A stretch of 64,000 bases of DNA, taken from contig NW_026262593.1 of the NCBI RefSeq assembly GCF_021869535.1, positions 57,029,318 through 57,093,317 of the forward strand, given 5' to 3'. The notes beneath the pieces are model-generated. The model was not told the origin of the DNA, ran no database searches, and saw only the letters and a program-made list of their open reading frames with translations. Made by a program: the position numbers and the translations under genes. Origin of the DNA: Mytilus californianus (lineage: Eukaryota; Mollusca; Bivalvia; Mytilida; Mytilidae). This document shows positions 62,501 through 64,000 of this stretch, one piece after another. Positions within the stretch are counted from its first letter, which is position 1, and each line of letters starts with the position of its first letter.

Positions 62501-62617
62501 CTTTAAACATTATGCTTGCAAGTTATTTATACCATAAATACAAACTACATATGTACTGCTTTACAATAATGAATACTTATGGTGATCTTATCATTGATAC
62601 CAGGATTAAAATCTTTG
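20063..62617 (+). CDS. TRPM-like cation channel gene, 16-exon model, 3' incomplete
   Basis: This is my assembled gene span, not a continuous ORF. Sixteen exons with AG/GT borders and fully compatible phases give about 721 residues before the window runs out. TRPM proteins are tetrameric cation channels of the plasma or organelle membrane. The assignment rests on exons 10-15: an MHR4-like helical block ending TTLCIIVLAAVHMIAL, then S1 (LGFLTLLIAYGNMLLF), S2 (YTDYFIMLWMASFFVDE), S3 (DWWNLLDWLMITLFTTGM), S4 (FTALCTRLLHL, with the TRPM-type LGRKLVINRKMIKD linker), S5 (MIIITIIMLWYSVSFYALL) and pore loop (NGYWMLFGDLNID). Spacing and motif order match TRPM4/5-like channels. The N-terminal nine exons are divergent and I cannot recognise SLOG motifs with confidence. 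S6 and the TRP helix are not found. Some N-terminal exons could be wrong or belong to another gene. A transcript would settle it. Confidence 0.75.
20795..21105 (-). repeat. ~320-bp dispersed repeat (GATGTGGTATGA family), inverted
   Basis: Read on the minus strand it starts ATAAGAAGATGTGGTATGAG and follows the family order; on the plus strand GAGAGTTGTCTCATTGGCAC and ACCACATCTTCTTATATA form the end. The open frame on the minus strand inside it is a by-product of the repeat. Confidence 0.8.
21473..21900 (+). pseudogene. Retroelement C-terminal RT-region fragment
   Basis: An open frame of 119 residues runs from 21473 to 21832 and contains ELEIKDTRDIVQFASYLNLH, GQLKTKLYDKKDDFSF, PVVNFPFLRSKIPAAPAY and YDDFLDRGFLLTRKLLNQ. 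I recognise the pattern from short reverse-transcriptase-related proteins abundant in bivalve genomes. The xYLxLHLxxxxxGxLxTKLYDK block resembles the segment after the RT catalytic core. Catalytic motifs themselves are absent, so this is a 5'-truncated fragment. The frame breaks near 21832, after which KFYGRHH-like coding can still be read in other frames. A second fragment lies at 53370-53610 in the other orientation. Element class is uncertain (PLE-like or another non-LTR type). Confidence 0.65.
21901..22245 (+). repeat. 3' repeat of the RT-fragment retroelement
   Basis: Contains ACGACGGGTGCCACATGTGG, AGGATCTGCTTACACTTCCG, TTTTTGGTGGGGTTCGTGTT, TTTAGCCATGGCGTTGTCTG and CCTCTGGTATCTTTCGTCCC. 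The same order appears inverted at 53000-53370 and 57690-57985. It directly follows the coding fragment both here and at 53000-53610, which shows that the two parts form one element. Confidence 0.75.
22298..22345 (+). ncRNA. Decayed hammerhead-like motif
   Basis: CTGATGA at 22304-22310 is followed by GTCTATTGTGGAA and ACTCGCATCTGGCCTA. The pattern matches a mussel repeat in which CUGAUGA-GUCU...AGAC-GAAAC-GCGCGUCUGGCG forms a type I hammerhead. Here the AGAC and GAAA parts are mutated, so cleavage is not expected. Identification depends on my memory of the intact repeat. Confidence 0.4.
23501..23650 (+). CDS. TRPM-like gene, exon 2
   Basis: Acceptor TTTTTATTTATAG, then frame 0 encoding ERARKKELTLIPPLYLVFEG and ending MQEFSN. 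The hydrophobic LTLIPPLYLVFEG could be a beta strand as in the SLOG-like fold of TRPM N-termini, but no diagnostic motif is present. The donor (AAT|GTAGCA) is weak; without it the frame stops at 23669. Other GT sites nearby would break phase with exon 3. Confidence 0.5.
23651..24491 (+). other. Intron 2
   Basis: It holds a terminal remnant of the GATGTGGTATGA family at 23785-23812 (ATATAAGAAGATGTGGTATG) and otherwise nothing recognised. Confidence 0.4.
24492..24623 (+). CDS. TRPM-like gene, exon 3
   Basis: Acceptor CTTATATTCAG and strong donor AAG|GTACGT, phase 0 at both ends, 44 residues. It encodes NNSLCNDFTEKTKIPCHIIG followed by QTVLLHSVVANHTNTPQIK. Open frame plus good splice sites are the evidence; I do not recognise the domain. 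Confidence 0.55.
24624..26415 (+). other. Intron 3
   Basis: About 1.8 kb of AT-rich sequence without a recognised repeat or further exon. Confidence 0.4.
26416..26491 (+). CDS. TRPM-like gene, exon 4
   Basis: Acceptor TTTTTTTTTCCAG and donor GTACGT give EGFNRFDLEDKNIEDDIYNF then KAIAA, ending in phase 1. Acidic and unrecognised. Phase fits exon 5. Confidence 0.55.
26492..28187 (+). other. Intron 4
   Basis: It contains a diverged GATGTGGTATGA-family copy at 27372-27600. Poly-T tracts lie near 27070-27110. No other feature is supported. Confidence 0.4.
27372..27600 (+). repeat. Diverged GATGTGGTATGA-family copy
   Basis: AAAAAGGTGTGGTTTGATTG, TATCAGACAACTCTCCACCA, CAACAGTACGGCCTTC and GACAACCACTAAAATACAG follow the family order. 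Short open frames over it are spurious. Confidence 0.65.
28188..28288 (+). CDS. TRPM-like gene, exon 5
   Basis: Acceptor TTGGTACATAG, donor AAG|GTAAAT. Starting with two bases that complete a Leu codon from exon 4, it reads AIGKELLPVIIYLRNSEMKT and ends IIPLICIK, phase 0. The strand-like LLPVIIYL and IIPLICI segments would suit an alpha/beta domain. Confidence 0.5.
28289..29371 (+). other. Intron 5 with a decayed hammerhead repeat
   Basis: About 1.1 kb. Includes the mussel dispersed-repeat fragment at 29015-29130 and otherwise nothing recognised. Confidence 0.4.
29045..29088 (-). ncRNA. Decayed hammerhead-like motif in a dispersed repeat
   Basis: On the minus strand: GCGUCC, core CUGAUGA (29082-29076), stem CUCC-UUC-GGAG, then ACGAAAA, CGCGUC and UAGCGUA. 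It matches the known type I layout with the GCGUC/GGCGU helix I, but two bases appear lost from helix II and helix I has mismatches next to the core. It is probably inactive. The surrounding repeat (AGATACCAGGCTTATGATTG to about 29130) is common in bivalves. Confidence 0.55.
29372..29567 (+). CDS. TRPM-like gene, exon 6
   Basis: Acceptor TTTTATCCACTAG and donor GGG|GTAGGT region, phase 0 in and phase 1 out. It encodes DVSIVWSTDDNDEGGVEYTA, a KPWQVHKKTQPDEM stretch and SEFRGDLVSLICHLIVG. Well-kept open frame of 65 codons. Domain not recognised; the last helix may be the start of the ankyrin-like MHR3 region. Confidence 0.6.
31685..31745 (-). repeat. Terminal remnant of the TTGTTGTCTCTTT repeat
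   Basis: Reads GGAAATGGGGAATGTGTCAA then AGAGACAACAACCCGACC on the plus strand, the inverted end of the repeat at 3560-4030. Confidence 0.6.
32855..32896 (+). repeat. (GA)n microsatellite
   Basis: About 21 uninterrupted GA units. The minus-strand frame across it reads as serine-leucine repeats and is spurious. Confidence 0.95.
33150..33425 (+). repeat. Left subterminal minisatellite of CACTA element 1
   Basis: About a dozen degenerate units built from TCTGAA, a short spacer and CTCGACC/CTTGACC. In EnSpm/CMC elements such subterminal repeats bind the transposase. Confidence 0.75.
34372..34845 (+). repeat. Inverted-repeat segment inside CACTA element 1
   Basis: The left side reads GACAGAAATTCAAAAGACAA then AAAGTTACAGACAAAAAGTC; the right side ends TTGTCTTGTGACTTTTTGTC then GTGACTTCTGTC. 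The sides are roughly complementary and flank ~360 bp of AT-rich sequence. It may be a small nested foldback element or part of the parent element. Confidence 0.45.
35090..35375 (-). repeat. Right subterminal minisatellite of CACTA element 1
   Basis: Units such as TGGTTCAGACTAGGTCGAG repeat about a dozen times, the reverse complement of the left array. The two short plus-strand frames reading VWFRLGR- and VKTRPSMVQT-like repeats are translations of this array, not genes. Confidence 0.75.
35570..35925 (-). repeat. ~320-bp dispersed repeat (GATGTGGTATGA family), inverted
   Basis: Plus strand reads GGGGGAGGATTGGGATCCCG, TTTAACCCCGCCACTTTCTG, CTGTCCCAAGTCAGGAGCCT, TTGGGGCCTTTTATAGCTGA and ends GTTGTCTTATTGGCA. 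It starts about 180 bp after the end of the CACTA element. This copy shows the far end of the family well (AACATGTTTAACCCCGCC). Confidence 0.8.
35930..39127. other. Intronic stretch without recognised features
   Basis: About 3.2 kb, AT-rich. A splice-like AG at 36340 followed by an open frame ending in TAA at about 36398 was considered and not accepted. Nothing else stands out. Confidence 0.35.
39128..39332 (+). repeat. ~105-bp direct tandem repeat, two copies
   Basis: AATCATATAAATATGATACA and ATAATATAAATATGATACAG start the two copies; each ends AAAACTATAGTAAAATCATGAACAAAT. They differ by a few bases and a small indel. The second copy leads into the left arm of the PLE palindrome. Confidence 0.8.
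39280..40147 (-). pseudogene. PLE 3' fragment, left palindrome arm (GIY-YIG domain)
   Basis: On the minus strand, 40147-39869 encodes CQLADYCKTSKIIEDLSQ and a zinc-knuckle-like CKSCGNRRCLTC. Continuing downstream in shifted frames are VVYLLQCRCGIQYVGETE, NGHRSDYTCKPDLPV and RSPGH. VVYLL...QYVGE is the GIY-YIG nuclease core that follows the reverse transcriptase in Penelope-like elements, where it acts in target nicking. Stops and frameshifts make it inactive. The RT part is missing. It is mirrored by 40155-40917. Confidence 0.8.
40155..40917 (+). pseudogene. PLE 3' fragment, right palindrome arm (GIY-YIG domain)
   Basis: The plus strand encodes the same domain as the minus-strand left arm: SCQLADYCQTPKSIQD-like sequence at the start, CKSCGNR, LLQCRCGMQ, HEWSSK-like and CKPDLPV, then SRADRLTREGFLIRKLRTVS and PEGINEK at 40550-40625. 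Several short indels separate it from the left arm, including loss of part of the sequence after the zinc knuckle. The match continues out to TTCATGATTTTACTA at about 40873. Both arms are decayed. Confidence 0.8.
40946..41269 (-). repeat. PLE terminal repeat, 3' copy (sense with the ORF)
   Basis: About 324 bp, near-identical to the reverse complement of 44135-44459. It runs from AAGTCTAGCGATTTGCACAA to GCCGTTTGGATGATGTACAT and contains a hammerhead-like motif at 41016-41059 on the minus strand. Confidence 0.85.
41016..41059 (-). ncRNA. Hammerhead-like motif in PLE 3' terminal repeat
   Basis: Minus strand: UUGACA, CUGAAGA (41053-41047), an extra A, GGCU...AAGCC, GAAA, UAUU, UGUCAA. UUGACA and UGUCAA pair perfectly as a 6-bp helix I and helix III would be minimal (AU/AU). 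The extra A between the core and helix II departs from the canonical fold. PLE terminal repeats are known to carry minimal type I hammerheads, which supports the reading. Confidence 0.5.
41230..41667 (-). pseudogene. PLE: zinc knuckle and GIY-YIG nuclease region
   Basis: Minus strand from 41667: STSGECRSCDEKRCKCC gives CxxC...CxC cysteines, then 41605-41348 is open with NVIYILECSVCGLQYVGESK, the GIY-YIG core (YIL...QYVGE). After a frameshift near 41430-41450 the remaining blocks can still be read in other frames (FRQSGHKLDDFNRMKI, then RESFWIKEL and HHPNG). A stop separates it from the RT part at 41667. The nuclease would nick target DNA in an active element; here it is broken. Confidence 0.8.
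41667..42632 (-). pseudogene. PLE reverse transcriptase core
   Basis: The longest open frame of the window, 321 residues, and part of a broken ORF. RT motif A is MDVTSLYTNI at residues 16-25. The motif B block is GTAMGTKMAPSYANIF at 76-91. Motif C is FRFIDDVDMK at 111-120, with the catalytic FIDD at 113-116. These are typical for Penelope-type RTs, which lie close to telomerase in sequence. After the RT core come the thumb and a lysine-rich linker (RLKRRGYKHRT, KYKKKNKRTPCVLTYHP). The Met start is internal; upstream coding continues in other frames with LLPKIHK and NPGRPIVS traces at about 42790-42740. Confidence 0.85.
42633..43164 (-). pseudogene. PLE segment upstream of the RT core (frameshifted)
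   Basis: The minus-strand frame 43164-42835 (109 residues) carries the PLE-conserved block LTNEERTALKNLRSNDNIVI followed by KPAGKGSAMVVMDKSAYIQE and ARFYQKLDSDPT. After the stop at 42835 short frames retain KIHKDNNPG-type motifs. At least two frameshifts lie between here and the RT core. Confidence 0.8.
43062..43946 (-). pseudogene. PLE N-terminal region
   Basis: A 294-residue open frame starting MNINDYFKQLRAIKQKQIRT. It is basic and rich in predicted helices, with a nuclear-localisation-like KKRKRIRRFKRRSLE near residues 153-167 and an acidic SDSDSEISEDENN stretch near 232-244. It ends out of frame with the next segment because of an indel near 43163. N-termini of PLE proteins are poorly conserved, so assignment rests on position and strand. 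Confidence 0.7.
44025..44070 (+). repeat. Short inverted repeat of the PLE 5' end (partner 44493-44545)
   Basis: AGAAGTCTATAAAAAGGACC and TACTATGTACCGGATCGTCTA are the reverse complement of 44493-44545, with a small deletion. The 44084-44459 block sits between the two copies, so the whole right end is a foldback. Confidence 0.8.
44084..44134 (+). repeat. Displaced copy of an internal RT segment
   Basis: AACCAGGAAAGCGGTTTTTC and GATGGAAGATTCAAGGAGTT repeat 42301-42353 almost exactly and in the same orientation. It abuts the right terminal repeat. It points to template switching or rearrangement when the element was copied. Confidence 0.85.
44135..44459 (+). repeat. PLE terminal repeat, 5' copy (inverted)
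   Basis: Reverse complement of 40946-41269 with scattered differences. It begins GTACATCATCCAAACGGCAT and ends AATCTCTAGACTTATATA. It is antisense to the element's ORF. Confidence 0.85.
44341..44384 (+). ncRNA. Hammerhead-like motif in PLE 5' terminal repeat
   Basis: UUGACA (44341-44346), CUGAAGA (44347-44353), extra A, GGCUU-loop-AAGCC (44355-44370), GAAA (44371-44374), UAUU, UGUCAA (44379-44384). Same structure as the copy at 41016-41059 and antisense to the ORF. The extra A makes activity uncertain. Confidence 0.5.
44546..44583 (+). repeat. (TA)n microsatellite
   Basis: About 19 TA units between the PLE foldback end and the first hammerhead-array unit. A second TA run at 46881-46902 ends the array. 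Confidence 0.9.
44849..44892 (-). ncRNA. Type I hammerhead, unit 1 (core mutated U4 to C)
   Basis: Minus strand: ACAUCA, CCGAAGA, GACA-UUAAU-UGUC, GAAA, UCCGGAU, A, UGGUGU. All three helices form as in the intact copies, but the invariant U of CUGANGA is C here. This is expected to abolish or strongly lower cleavage. Confidence 0.75.
45388..45431 (-). ncRNA. Type I hammerhead ribozyme, unit 2 (intact core)
   Basis: Minus strand, 44 nt. Helix I is ACAUCA (45431-45426) pairing with UGGUGU (45393-45388), 6 bp with one G-U. The core is CUGAAGA. Helix II is GACA/UGUC with a UUAAU loop, followed by GAAA. Helix III is AU/AU closed by CCGG. The cleavage triplet is AUA, so the predicted cut lies between 45394 and 45393. 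All conserved core positions are met. The very short helix III is typical of retrozyme and PLE hammerheads in animals, which are thought to act best as dimers. Confidence 0.85.
45687..45730 (+). ncRNA. Type I hammerhead, inverted unit (core mutated)
   Basis: ACATCA (45687-45692), CCGAAGA, GACATTAATTGTC, GAAA, TCCGGAT, A, TGGTGT (45725-45730). Same U4 to C change as in unit 1, which suggests that the inverted piece derives from a unit 1-like copy. Probably inactive. Confidence 0.75.
46375..46418 (-). ncRNA. Type I hammerhead ribozyme, last full unit (intact core)
   Basis: Identical in all structural positions to the copy at 45388-45431: helix I ACAUCA/UGGUGU, core CUGAAGA, helix II GACA/UGUC, GAAA, helix III AU-CCGG-AU and cleavage after AUA, predicted between 46381 and 46380. 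Confidence 0.85.
46975..47004 (+). CDS. TRPM-like gene, exon 7 (microexon)
   Basis: Thirty bases between a TATGTTTTACAG acceptor and a GAAG|GTAACC donor, phase 1 in and out, encoding about ESEDDRSNAE. It can be skipped without changing frame, because exon 6 and exon 8 are also compatible. Small acidic cassette; support is from splice signals only. Confidence 0.45.
47005..48192 (+). other. Intron 7
   Basis: About 1.2 kb. A segment near 47945-48005 (GAAGTTTTACGGTCGTCGTC, TTGATTGACCGTTA, TCACAGATGA) is a diverged fragment of the retroelement at 21473-22245. Nothing else is recognised. Confidence 0.4.
48193..48395 (+). CDS. TRPM-like gene, exon 8
   Basis: Acceptor TTTTTTCATGTAG and donor TAT|GTAAGT. 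It encodes DFNCFLSNLVIPRLKN, then IIQPIIFFTEKRIHFIKWDS and ALLQTKCWDGALQLLENGY, phase 1 in and 0 out. The final helix pair (ALLQ...ALQLLENG) resembles the ankyrin-like repeat of the TRPM MHR3 region, where a similar 'LLENG' pattern occurs. The open frame continues into the intron on both sides but strong splice signals define the borders. Confidence 0.65.
48396..49990 (+). other. Intron 8
   Basis: About 1.6 kb of AT-rich sequence. No repeat or further exon is supported. Confidence 0.4.
49991..50094 (+). CDS. TRPM-like gene, exon 9
   Basis: Acceptor CCTTTTTTTTTATTCAG. In the frame that fits exon 8 it reads IGIHHILVGCVILKDEFNNG then KTEKLLKEKLKRLE, phase 0 in and 2 out. The donor GTAATT is weak. 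A longer frame in another phase over the same bases is not compatible with exon 8 or 10. Confidence 0.55.
50755..51067 (+). CDS. TRPM-like gene, exon 10 (MHR4-like region)
   Basis: Acceptor ATAAATTTTCAAAG and donor ACG|GTAAGC, phase 2 in and 0 out, about 104 residues. It begins ALTDKAISITSYIYEADKQN, then a Cys-rich insert made of a 9-residue tandem duplication (GFKCGKLPC, GFKCGKLRC), then HAERLLLNHGYLRDAINTEN and SDTVRKILRKTFYG. In TRPM proteins this place holds AL...SKxxKxLSKEE and the 'A...LLxxCYxxDexxxxxLL' helix pair, and the match in spacing is good. The Cys-rich insert is not known to me from other TRPMs. Confidence 0.75.
50843..50896 (+). repeat. 27-bp in-frame tandem duplication in exon 10
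   Basis: Two copies of GGTTTCAAGTGTGGAAAACT plus ACCATGT/ACGATGT, differing at one base (Pro versus Arg codon). It adds nine residues and two cysteines. It is recent, given near-identity. Confidence 0.9.
51068..52721 (+). other. Intron 10 with repeat fragments
   Basis: Contains a fragment at about 51478-51560 (TGGGAGGTTAAGCTAGCTTT, ACCAGATATAACCCAGGATG) related to the repeat at 63085-63575. It also has a fragment at 52530-52625 (TAGCTATGGCGTTGTCAGTT, ATGAGTTTGAATGTCCGTTC) of the 21901-22245 repeat. The minus-strand frame at 52434-51958 is long but has no recognisable motif and is probably chance. Confidence 0.45.
52722..52807 (+). CDS. TRPM-like gene, exon 11
   Basis: Acceptor CATATTCTTTTTTTAG, donor TG|GTAAGA, phase 0 in and 2 out. 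It encodes TLCIIVLAAVHMIALPLLMI then EARPLRW. It lines up with the TRPM motif TCLxLAxxAxxxxF...Q just before the pre-S1 helix, though it is more hydrophobic than in the vertebrate channels. Confidence 0.75.
53000..53369 (-). repeat. 3' repeat of the RT-fragment retroelement, inverted
   Basis: Contains GGGACGAAAGATACCAGAGG, ACGCCATGGCCAAAAATAAA, CACGAACCCCACCAAAAACT and CCACATGTGGCACCCGTCG, the reverse complement order of 21901-22245. It sits in intron 11 and adjoins the coding fragment at 53370-53610. Confidence 0.8.
53370..53610 (-). pseudogene. Retroelement RT-region fragment, inverted copy
   Basis: On the minus strand from about 53605 one reads YDKRDDFSFPIVNFPF, NIPAAPAYGVY, SQLIRYSRACVSY and DFLDRGLLLTRKLL, then broken LKSSLRKFYG-like coding. 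It is the same product as at 21473-21832, truncated at the 5' end. It confirms that the element recurs as a 5'-truncated retroelement. Confidence 0.7.
53611..55126 (+). other. Intron 11, remainder
   Basis: About 1.5 kb without recognised exon or repeat. Confidence 0.4.
55127..55175 (+). CDS. TRPM-like gene, exon 12 (pre-S1)
   Basis: Acceptor AAAAATTTCAG, donor ATG|GTAAGC. After completing a Trp codon it encodes FYKKYELHYMKVYIHM, phase 2 in and 0 out. It matches the TRPM pre-S1 segment, where FYxxPxxxFxxxxxxY leads into S1. Confidence 0.75.
55176..55989 (+). other. Intron 12 with foldback element
   Basis: About 0.8 kb. The main content is the palindromic element at 55427-55585 and possibly its flank to about 55770 (GATGACGTCACGGTCACATG, GCCAATCAGAAGACGCG), which may be part of the same element. 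Confidence 0.4.
55427..55585 (+). repeat. Near-perfect foldback (palindromic) element
   Basis: Left arm GAATGACTGTAATATTTTTT, CTGTCTAT, AATAACAT, AAAAATGTGGTGCACAC; right arm is the reverse complement GTGTGCACCACATTTTTTT, ATGTTATTTCGAATAGACAG, AAAAAATATTACAGTCATTT. The centre holds GAATAACCTGCGTAGCGGGTTATT, itself a small hairpin. The arms are ~70 bp. This is the form of a MITE or foldback element. Confidence 0.85.
55990..56121 (+). CDS. TRPM-like gene, exon 13 (S1-S2)
   Basis: Acceptor TTATTAATGCAACAG, donor CAG|GTGAAA, phase 0 at both ends, 44 residues. It contains LGFLTLLIAYGNMLLFDYRV (S1 and its end) and YTDYFIMLWMASFFVDETNQ (S2 with the TRPM-type 'LWxxSxxxxExxQ' ending). This resembles the YxLMVDF...YLWLFSLVCEE layout of TRPM4-like channels. 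Confidence 0.85.
56122..57089 (+). other. Intron 13
   Basis: About 1 kb. A frame at 56727-56978 is not supported by motifs or splice sites. No recognised repeat. Confidence 0.4.
57090..57335 (+). CDS. TRPM-like gene, exon 14 (S3-S4)
   Basis: Acceptor TTTTGCTTCAG, donor ATG|GTATGT, phase 0 at both ends, 82 residues. It holds SIDWWNLLDWLMITLFTTGM (S3, with the TRPM-type W-N-x-x-D pattern), then the KLFLVVTFTALCTRLLHLTC region (S4, with a single arginine in R-L-L-H, the TRPM 'LRLMHIF'-like position) and FLGRKLVINRKM, the S4-S5 linker. Few basic residues in S4 fits a weakly voltage-sensitive channel. Confidence 0.85.
57336..58877 (+). other. Intron 14 with repeats
   Basis: It contains an inverted fragment of the 21901-22245 repeat at 57690-57985 and a local duplication: about 57541-57690 and 58128-58290 share GCTTAC-ATGCAATTTT, GATTTTCGAACTT and CGTGAGA-CGCTAA. 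Nothing else is supported. Confidence 0.5.
57690..57985 (-). repeat. Inverted fragment of the 21901-22245 repeat
   Basis: GGACATTCAAATTCATAAGT, CAACGCCATGGCTAAAAAAG, AGAACCCCACAAAAAACTAA and ATATGGCACCCATCGTGTTG match the inverted repeat order, with more divergence than at 53000. The minus-strand frame there is spurious. Confidence 0.75.
58878..59043 (+). CDS. TRPM-like gene, exon 15 (S5 and pore loop)
   Basis: Acceptor TTTCAATTTTCAG, donor GATG|GTGAGA, phase 0 in and 1 out. It encodes IKDTSAFMIIITIIMLWYSV (S5 start), SFYALLYPNSEFSWKQMEKI and LRNGYWMLFGDLNID. The order S5, (A)LLYPNxExSW, pore helix, YWMLFGD matches the TRPM layout in which 'ailhpne...W' precedes the filter. The filter here is FGD instead of the FGQ or YGE common in vertebrate members, keeping an acidic residue at the selectivity position. 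Confidence 0.9.
59993..62133 (+). mobile_element. CACTA-type non-autonomous transposon 2
   Basis: A 2141-bp element starting CACTACAAAATTCAAAAAGT and ending CTTTTAGACTTTTGTAGTG. The match continues inwards as CTGAAAAGACCAGTTTTTGT and its complement. A 3-bp direct repeat CAT flanks it (59990-59992 and 62134-62136). Subterminal arrays of ~20-bp units like TGTCTGAATATGTCTCGACA occupy about 60000-60400 and 61815-62125 in opposite orientation. It shares terminal CACTACAAA and the TCTGAA/CTCGAC unit with the element at 33114-35391, so both belong to related families. No transposase ORF is seen. It carries a poly-G run at 60774-60790. Confidence 0.85.
60774..60790 (+). repeat. Poly-G run
   Basis: Seventeen consecutive G residues after AAAAAAAGA, inside CACTA element 2. 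Confidence 0.9.
62498..62617 (+). CDS. TRPM-like gene, exon 16 (tentative)
   Basis: Acceptor TTATTTCTTATTTAG and donor TTTG|GTGAGT, phase 1 in and out, fitting exon 15. It encodes TLNIMLASYLYHKYKLHMYC followed by FTIMNTYGDLIIDTRIKIF. The phases and splice sites are good but the sequence does not resemble the extracellular turret or S6 of known TRPMs. It could be a divergent post-pore segment, an alternative exon or a chance frame. Confidence 0.4.
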
Positions 62618-63084
62618 GTGAGTAAAGAAACGTCTTAATCTTGAAACTACATTTTGCTTAGAAAATCTACTCAAGGCTGAACGGATGTTATTATTGTTTT
62701 GTTTCGATAAAAATATGTTAATTGACGACCTCACGATTTTATGAAGTTTTACAAGCAACAAGAACATAGAACCTGCATGCTAATGGTAACACAAGTATAT
62801 TTTACACTTTAAATAATTTCGATAAAAGAAACTAAATATCCGGAAGATATATTTAAAAACACATGTCACAGTTTTCATTTAGAAGAAAAACCGACATGGC
62901 TAATTAGTACAAATAATTACACCGTTTCTAACGTAATTCTATATTAATATTCTTGTAATGGTTAGAAAATACATAAAATAACACCATTACAAACTTAATC
63001 CCAATTTCATATTCTATTTTTAGAAATGTACATGTGACGCTACTTTTTTTGGCATTGATACTTTCGTGTGACGCACAGTTCATA
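62618..63084. other. Downstream stretch without recognised features
   Basis: No exon for S6 or the TRP box was found here, which is expected if the next intron is long or the gene continues past 64000. Confidence 0.4.
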
Positions 63085-63575
63085 ATTCTATTGTGGTGAG
63101 CTGTGTATGGAAGGTGTCCGATATTATTCTGTGGTTTACATGTTTTAATGTACTAGTATATCATTTATGTATGTATTTCTCTGTCCTAGGTGTTCTTTCG
63201 TTTATTTCTACTGTACTCCTGTCGCGTAATGTCATTTTAGCGGCAATTCTAACACTGCCATATACTAGTAAGCGGGAGGTTCGGCTAGCCATAAAACCAG
63301 GTTCAACCCATCATGTTTTTCTTAAAATGTTCTGTAGCAAGTCAGGAGTATGGCAGCTGTTATCAAATAGTCCGTTTCAATGTATGTTGGCGTTTGTTTT
63401 AGTAGCAGATCGGTGTTTCTGTTGTTCCCTTGTTCTCCTGTTATAGTTGACGTGCTTCCCTCGATTTTGGTTTGTGAATCGGATTTGTTTTTGCTTAATC
63501 GATTTATGACTATTGAACAGCGGTATACTACTGTTGCTTTTTTTTCGTACTCCATATTGGTCTTTTTTTTCAAAT
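63085..63575 (+). repeat. Dispersed mussel repeat (AGCGGGAGGTTNGGCTAGCC)
   Basis: Contains AAGCGGGAGGTTCGGCTAGC, ATAAAACCAGGTTCAACCCA, AAGTCAGGAGTATGGCAGCT, GTTGACGTGCTTCCCTCGAT, TATTGAACAGCGGTATACTA and ACTGTTGCTTTTTTTTCGTA. I recognise this order from a repeat frequent in mussel genomes. The 117-residue plus-strand frame and overlapping minus frame are by-products. A short related piece is at 51478-51560. Confidence 0.7.
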
Positions 63576-63854
63576 GGATTTGATTTTTGATACTAAGATT
63601 TCAGCTTTTTTTATTTATTTTCGGTTTGAATAGAGTTCCATAATTAGTATGTTTTAGTATAACCAGTTGCATGTAGATCTTTTGCACAGTATTTAAAAAA
63701 CAACGAAAAGACAAAATTAAGCATGCCGTTGTAGCTACATTGTGTATCGAAATTTTACTACCTTTTTTGTATATGGTCCTATCTTACTCCTCGTTGTTTC
63801 GTTTTGCCATATTTTTTTAAAGAAAAATCAGAAGGGTCGTTTTTCTATACGAAT

Positions 63855-63930
63855 TGTTACATATTTTGTCATAGCTGGCCATTTTATAAGCGACTATACG
63901 GTATGAGTTTTGTTAACTATTGAAATCAAT
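63855..63930 (-). repeat. Remnant of the GATGTGGTATGA family, inverted
   Basis: GCTGGCCATTTTATAAGCGA and CTATACGGTATGAGTTTTGT correspond to the internal TTTTATAGCTGACTATGCGGTATGGG part of the copy at 35570-35925. Confidence 0.55.
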
Positions 63931-64000
63931 CCCGATACCTTAATTTTTTATTTTACGTTTCTTTGATTTCTGGAAGAGATCCGTGTCATTTTCACATCAG

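Noticed and set aside
63093..63446. 117-residue ORF as a possible channel exon
   Set aside because: The sequence matches a dispersed mussel repeat from end to end, and the peptide shows no S6 or TRP-box motif.
1..64000. tRNA and rRNA genes
   Set aside because: I saw no cloverleaf with A and B boxes and no rRNA-like conserved blocks while reading both strands; a covariance search was not possible.

Overview
The window looks like nuclear DNA of a bivalve mollusc, most likely a mussel close to Mytilus. This rests on the AT-rich intron-rich layout, the absence of bacterial-type operons or long ORFs, and many copies of dispersed repeats that I recognise from mussel sequence (a ~320-bp element with one end reading AAGAAGATGTGGTATGANTG, an AGCTCACCTGGCCC element, and others). 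No database search was possible, so the species call is inference.

The left third (1-20,000) has no gene I can support. It holds dispersed repeats, an old direct duplication of about 3.5-4 kb (3455-7010 and 7545-11575), a second duplicated block (1195-1725 and 16605-17125), a ~37-bp minisatellite, long poly-G runs, and a decayed LINE reverse transcriptase on the minus strand (17275-18735) with a younger repeat inserted in it.

From about 20,060 to beyond 62,600 runs one plus-strand multi-exon gene. I assembled sixteen candidate exons with AG/GT borders whose phases all agree. Exons 10-15 encode the MHR4-like helical region, S1-S5 and the pore loop of a TRPM-type cation channel. The first nine exons are divergent and were placed by splice signals and phase only. 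The S6, TRP box and C-terminus are not identified and probably lie past the window.

The 17.4-kb intron between exons 6 and 7 (29568-46974) is a mobile-element nest. It holds a CACTA-type (EnSpm/CMC) non-autonomous transposon with 3-bp target duplication, a near-palindromic pair of Penelope-like element (PLE) 3' ends, a nearly full-length decayed PLE with inverted terminal repeats, and next to it a ~540-bp tandem array. Each complete array unit carries a type I hammerhead ribozyme; two copies have an intact catalytic core. The array resembles the animal retrozymes thought to be mobilised by PLEs. A second CACTA element lies in the intron after the pore exon (59993-62133). Weaker or decayed hammerhead-like motifs occur in the PLE terminal repeats and in two unrelated dispersed repeats.

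The main points of interest are the hammerhead array beside its possible PLE partner, the paired CACTA elements with long subterminal minisatellites, and the divergent TRPM-like channel with an FGD pore motif.
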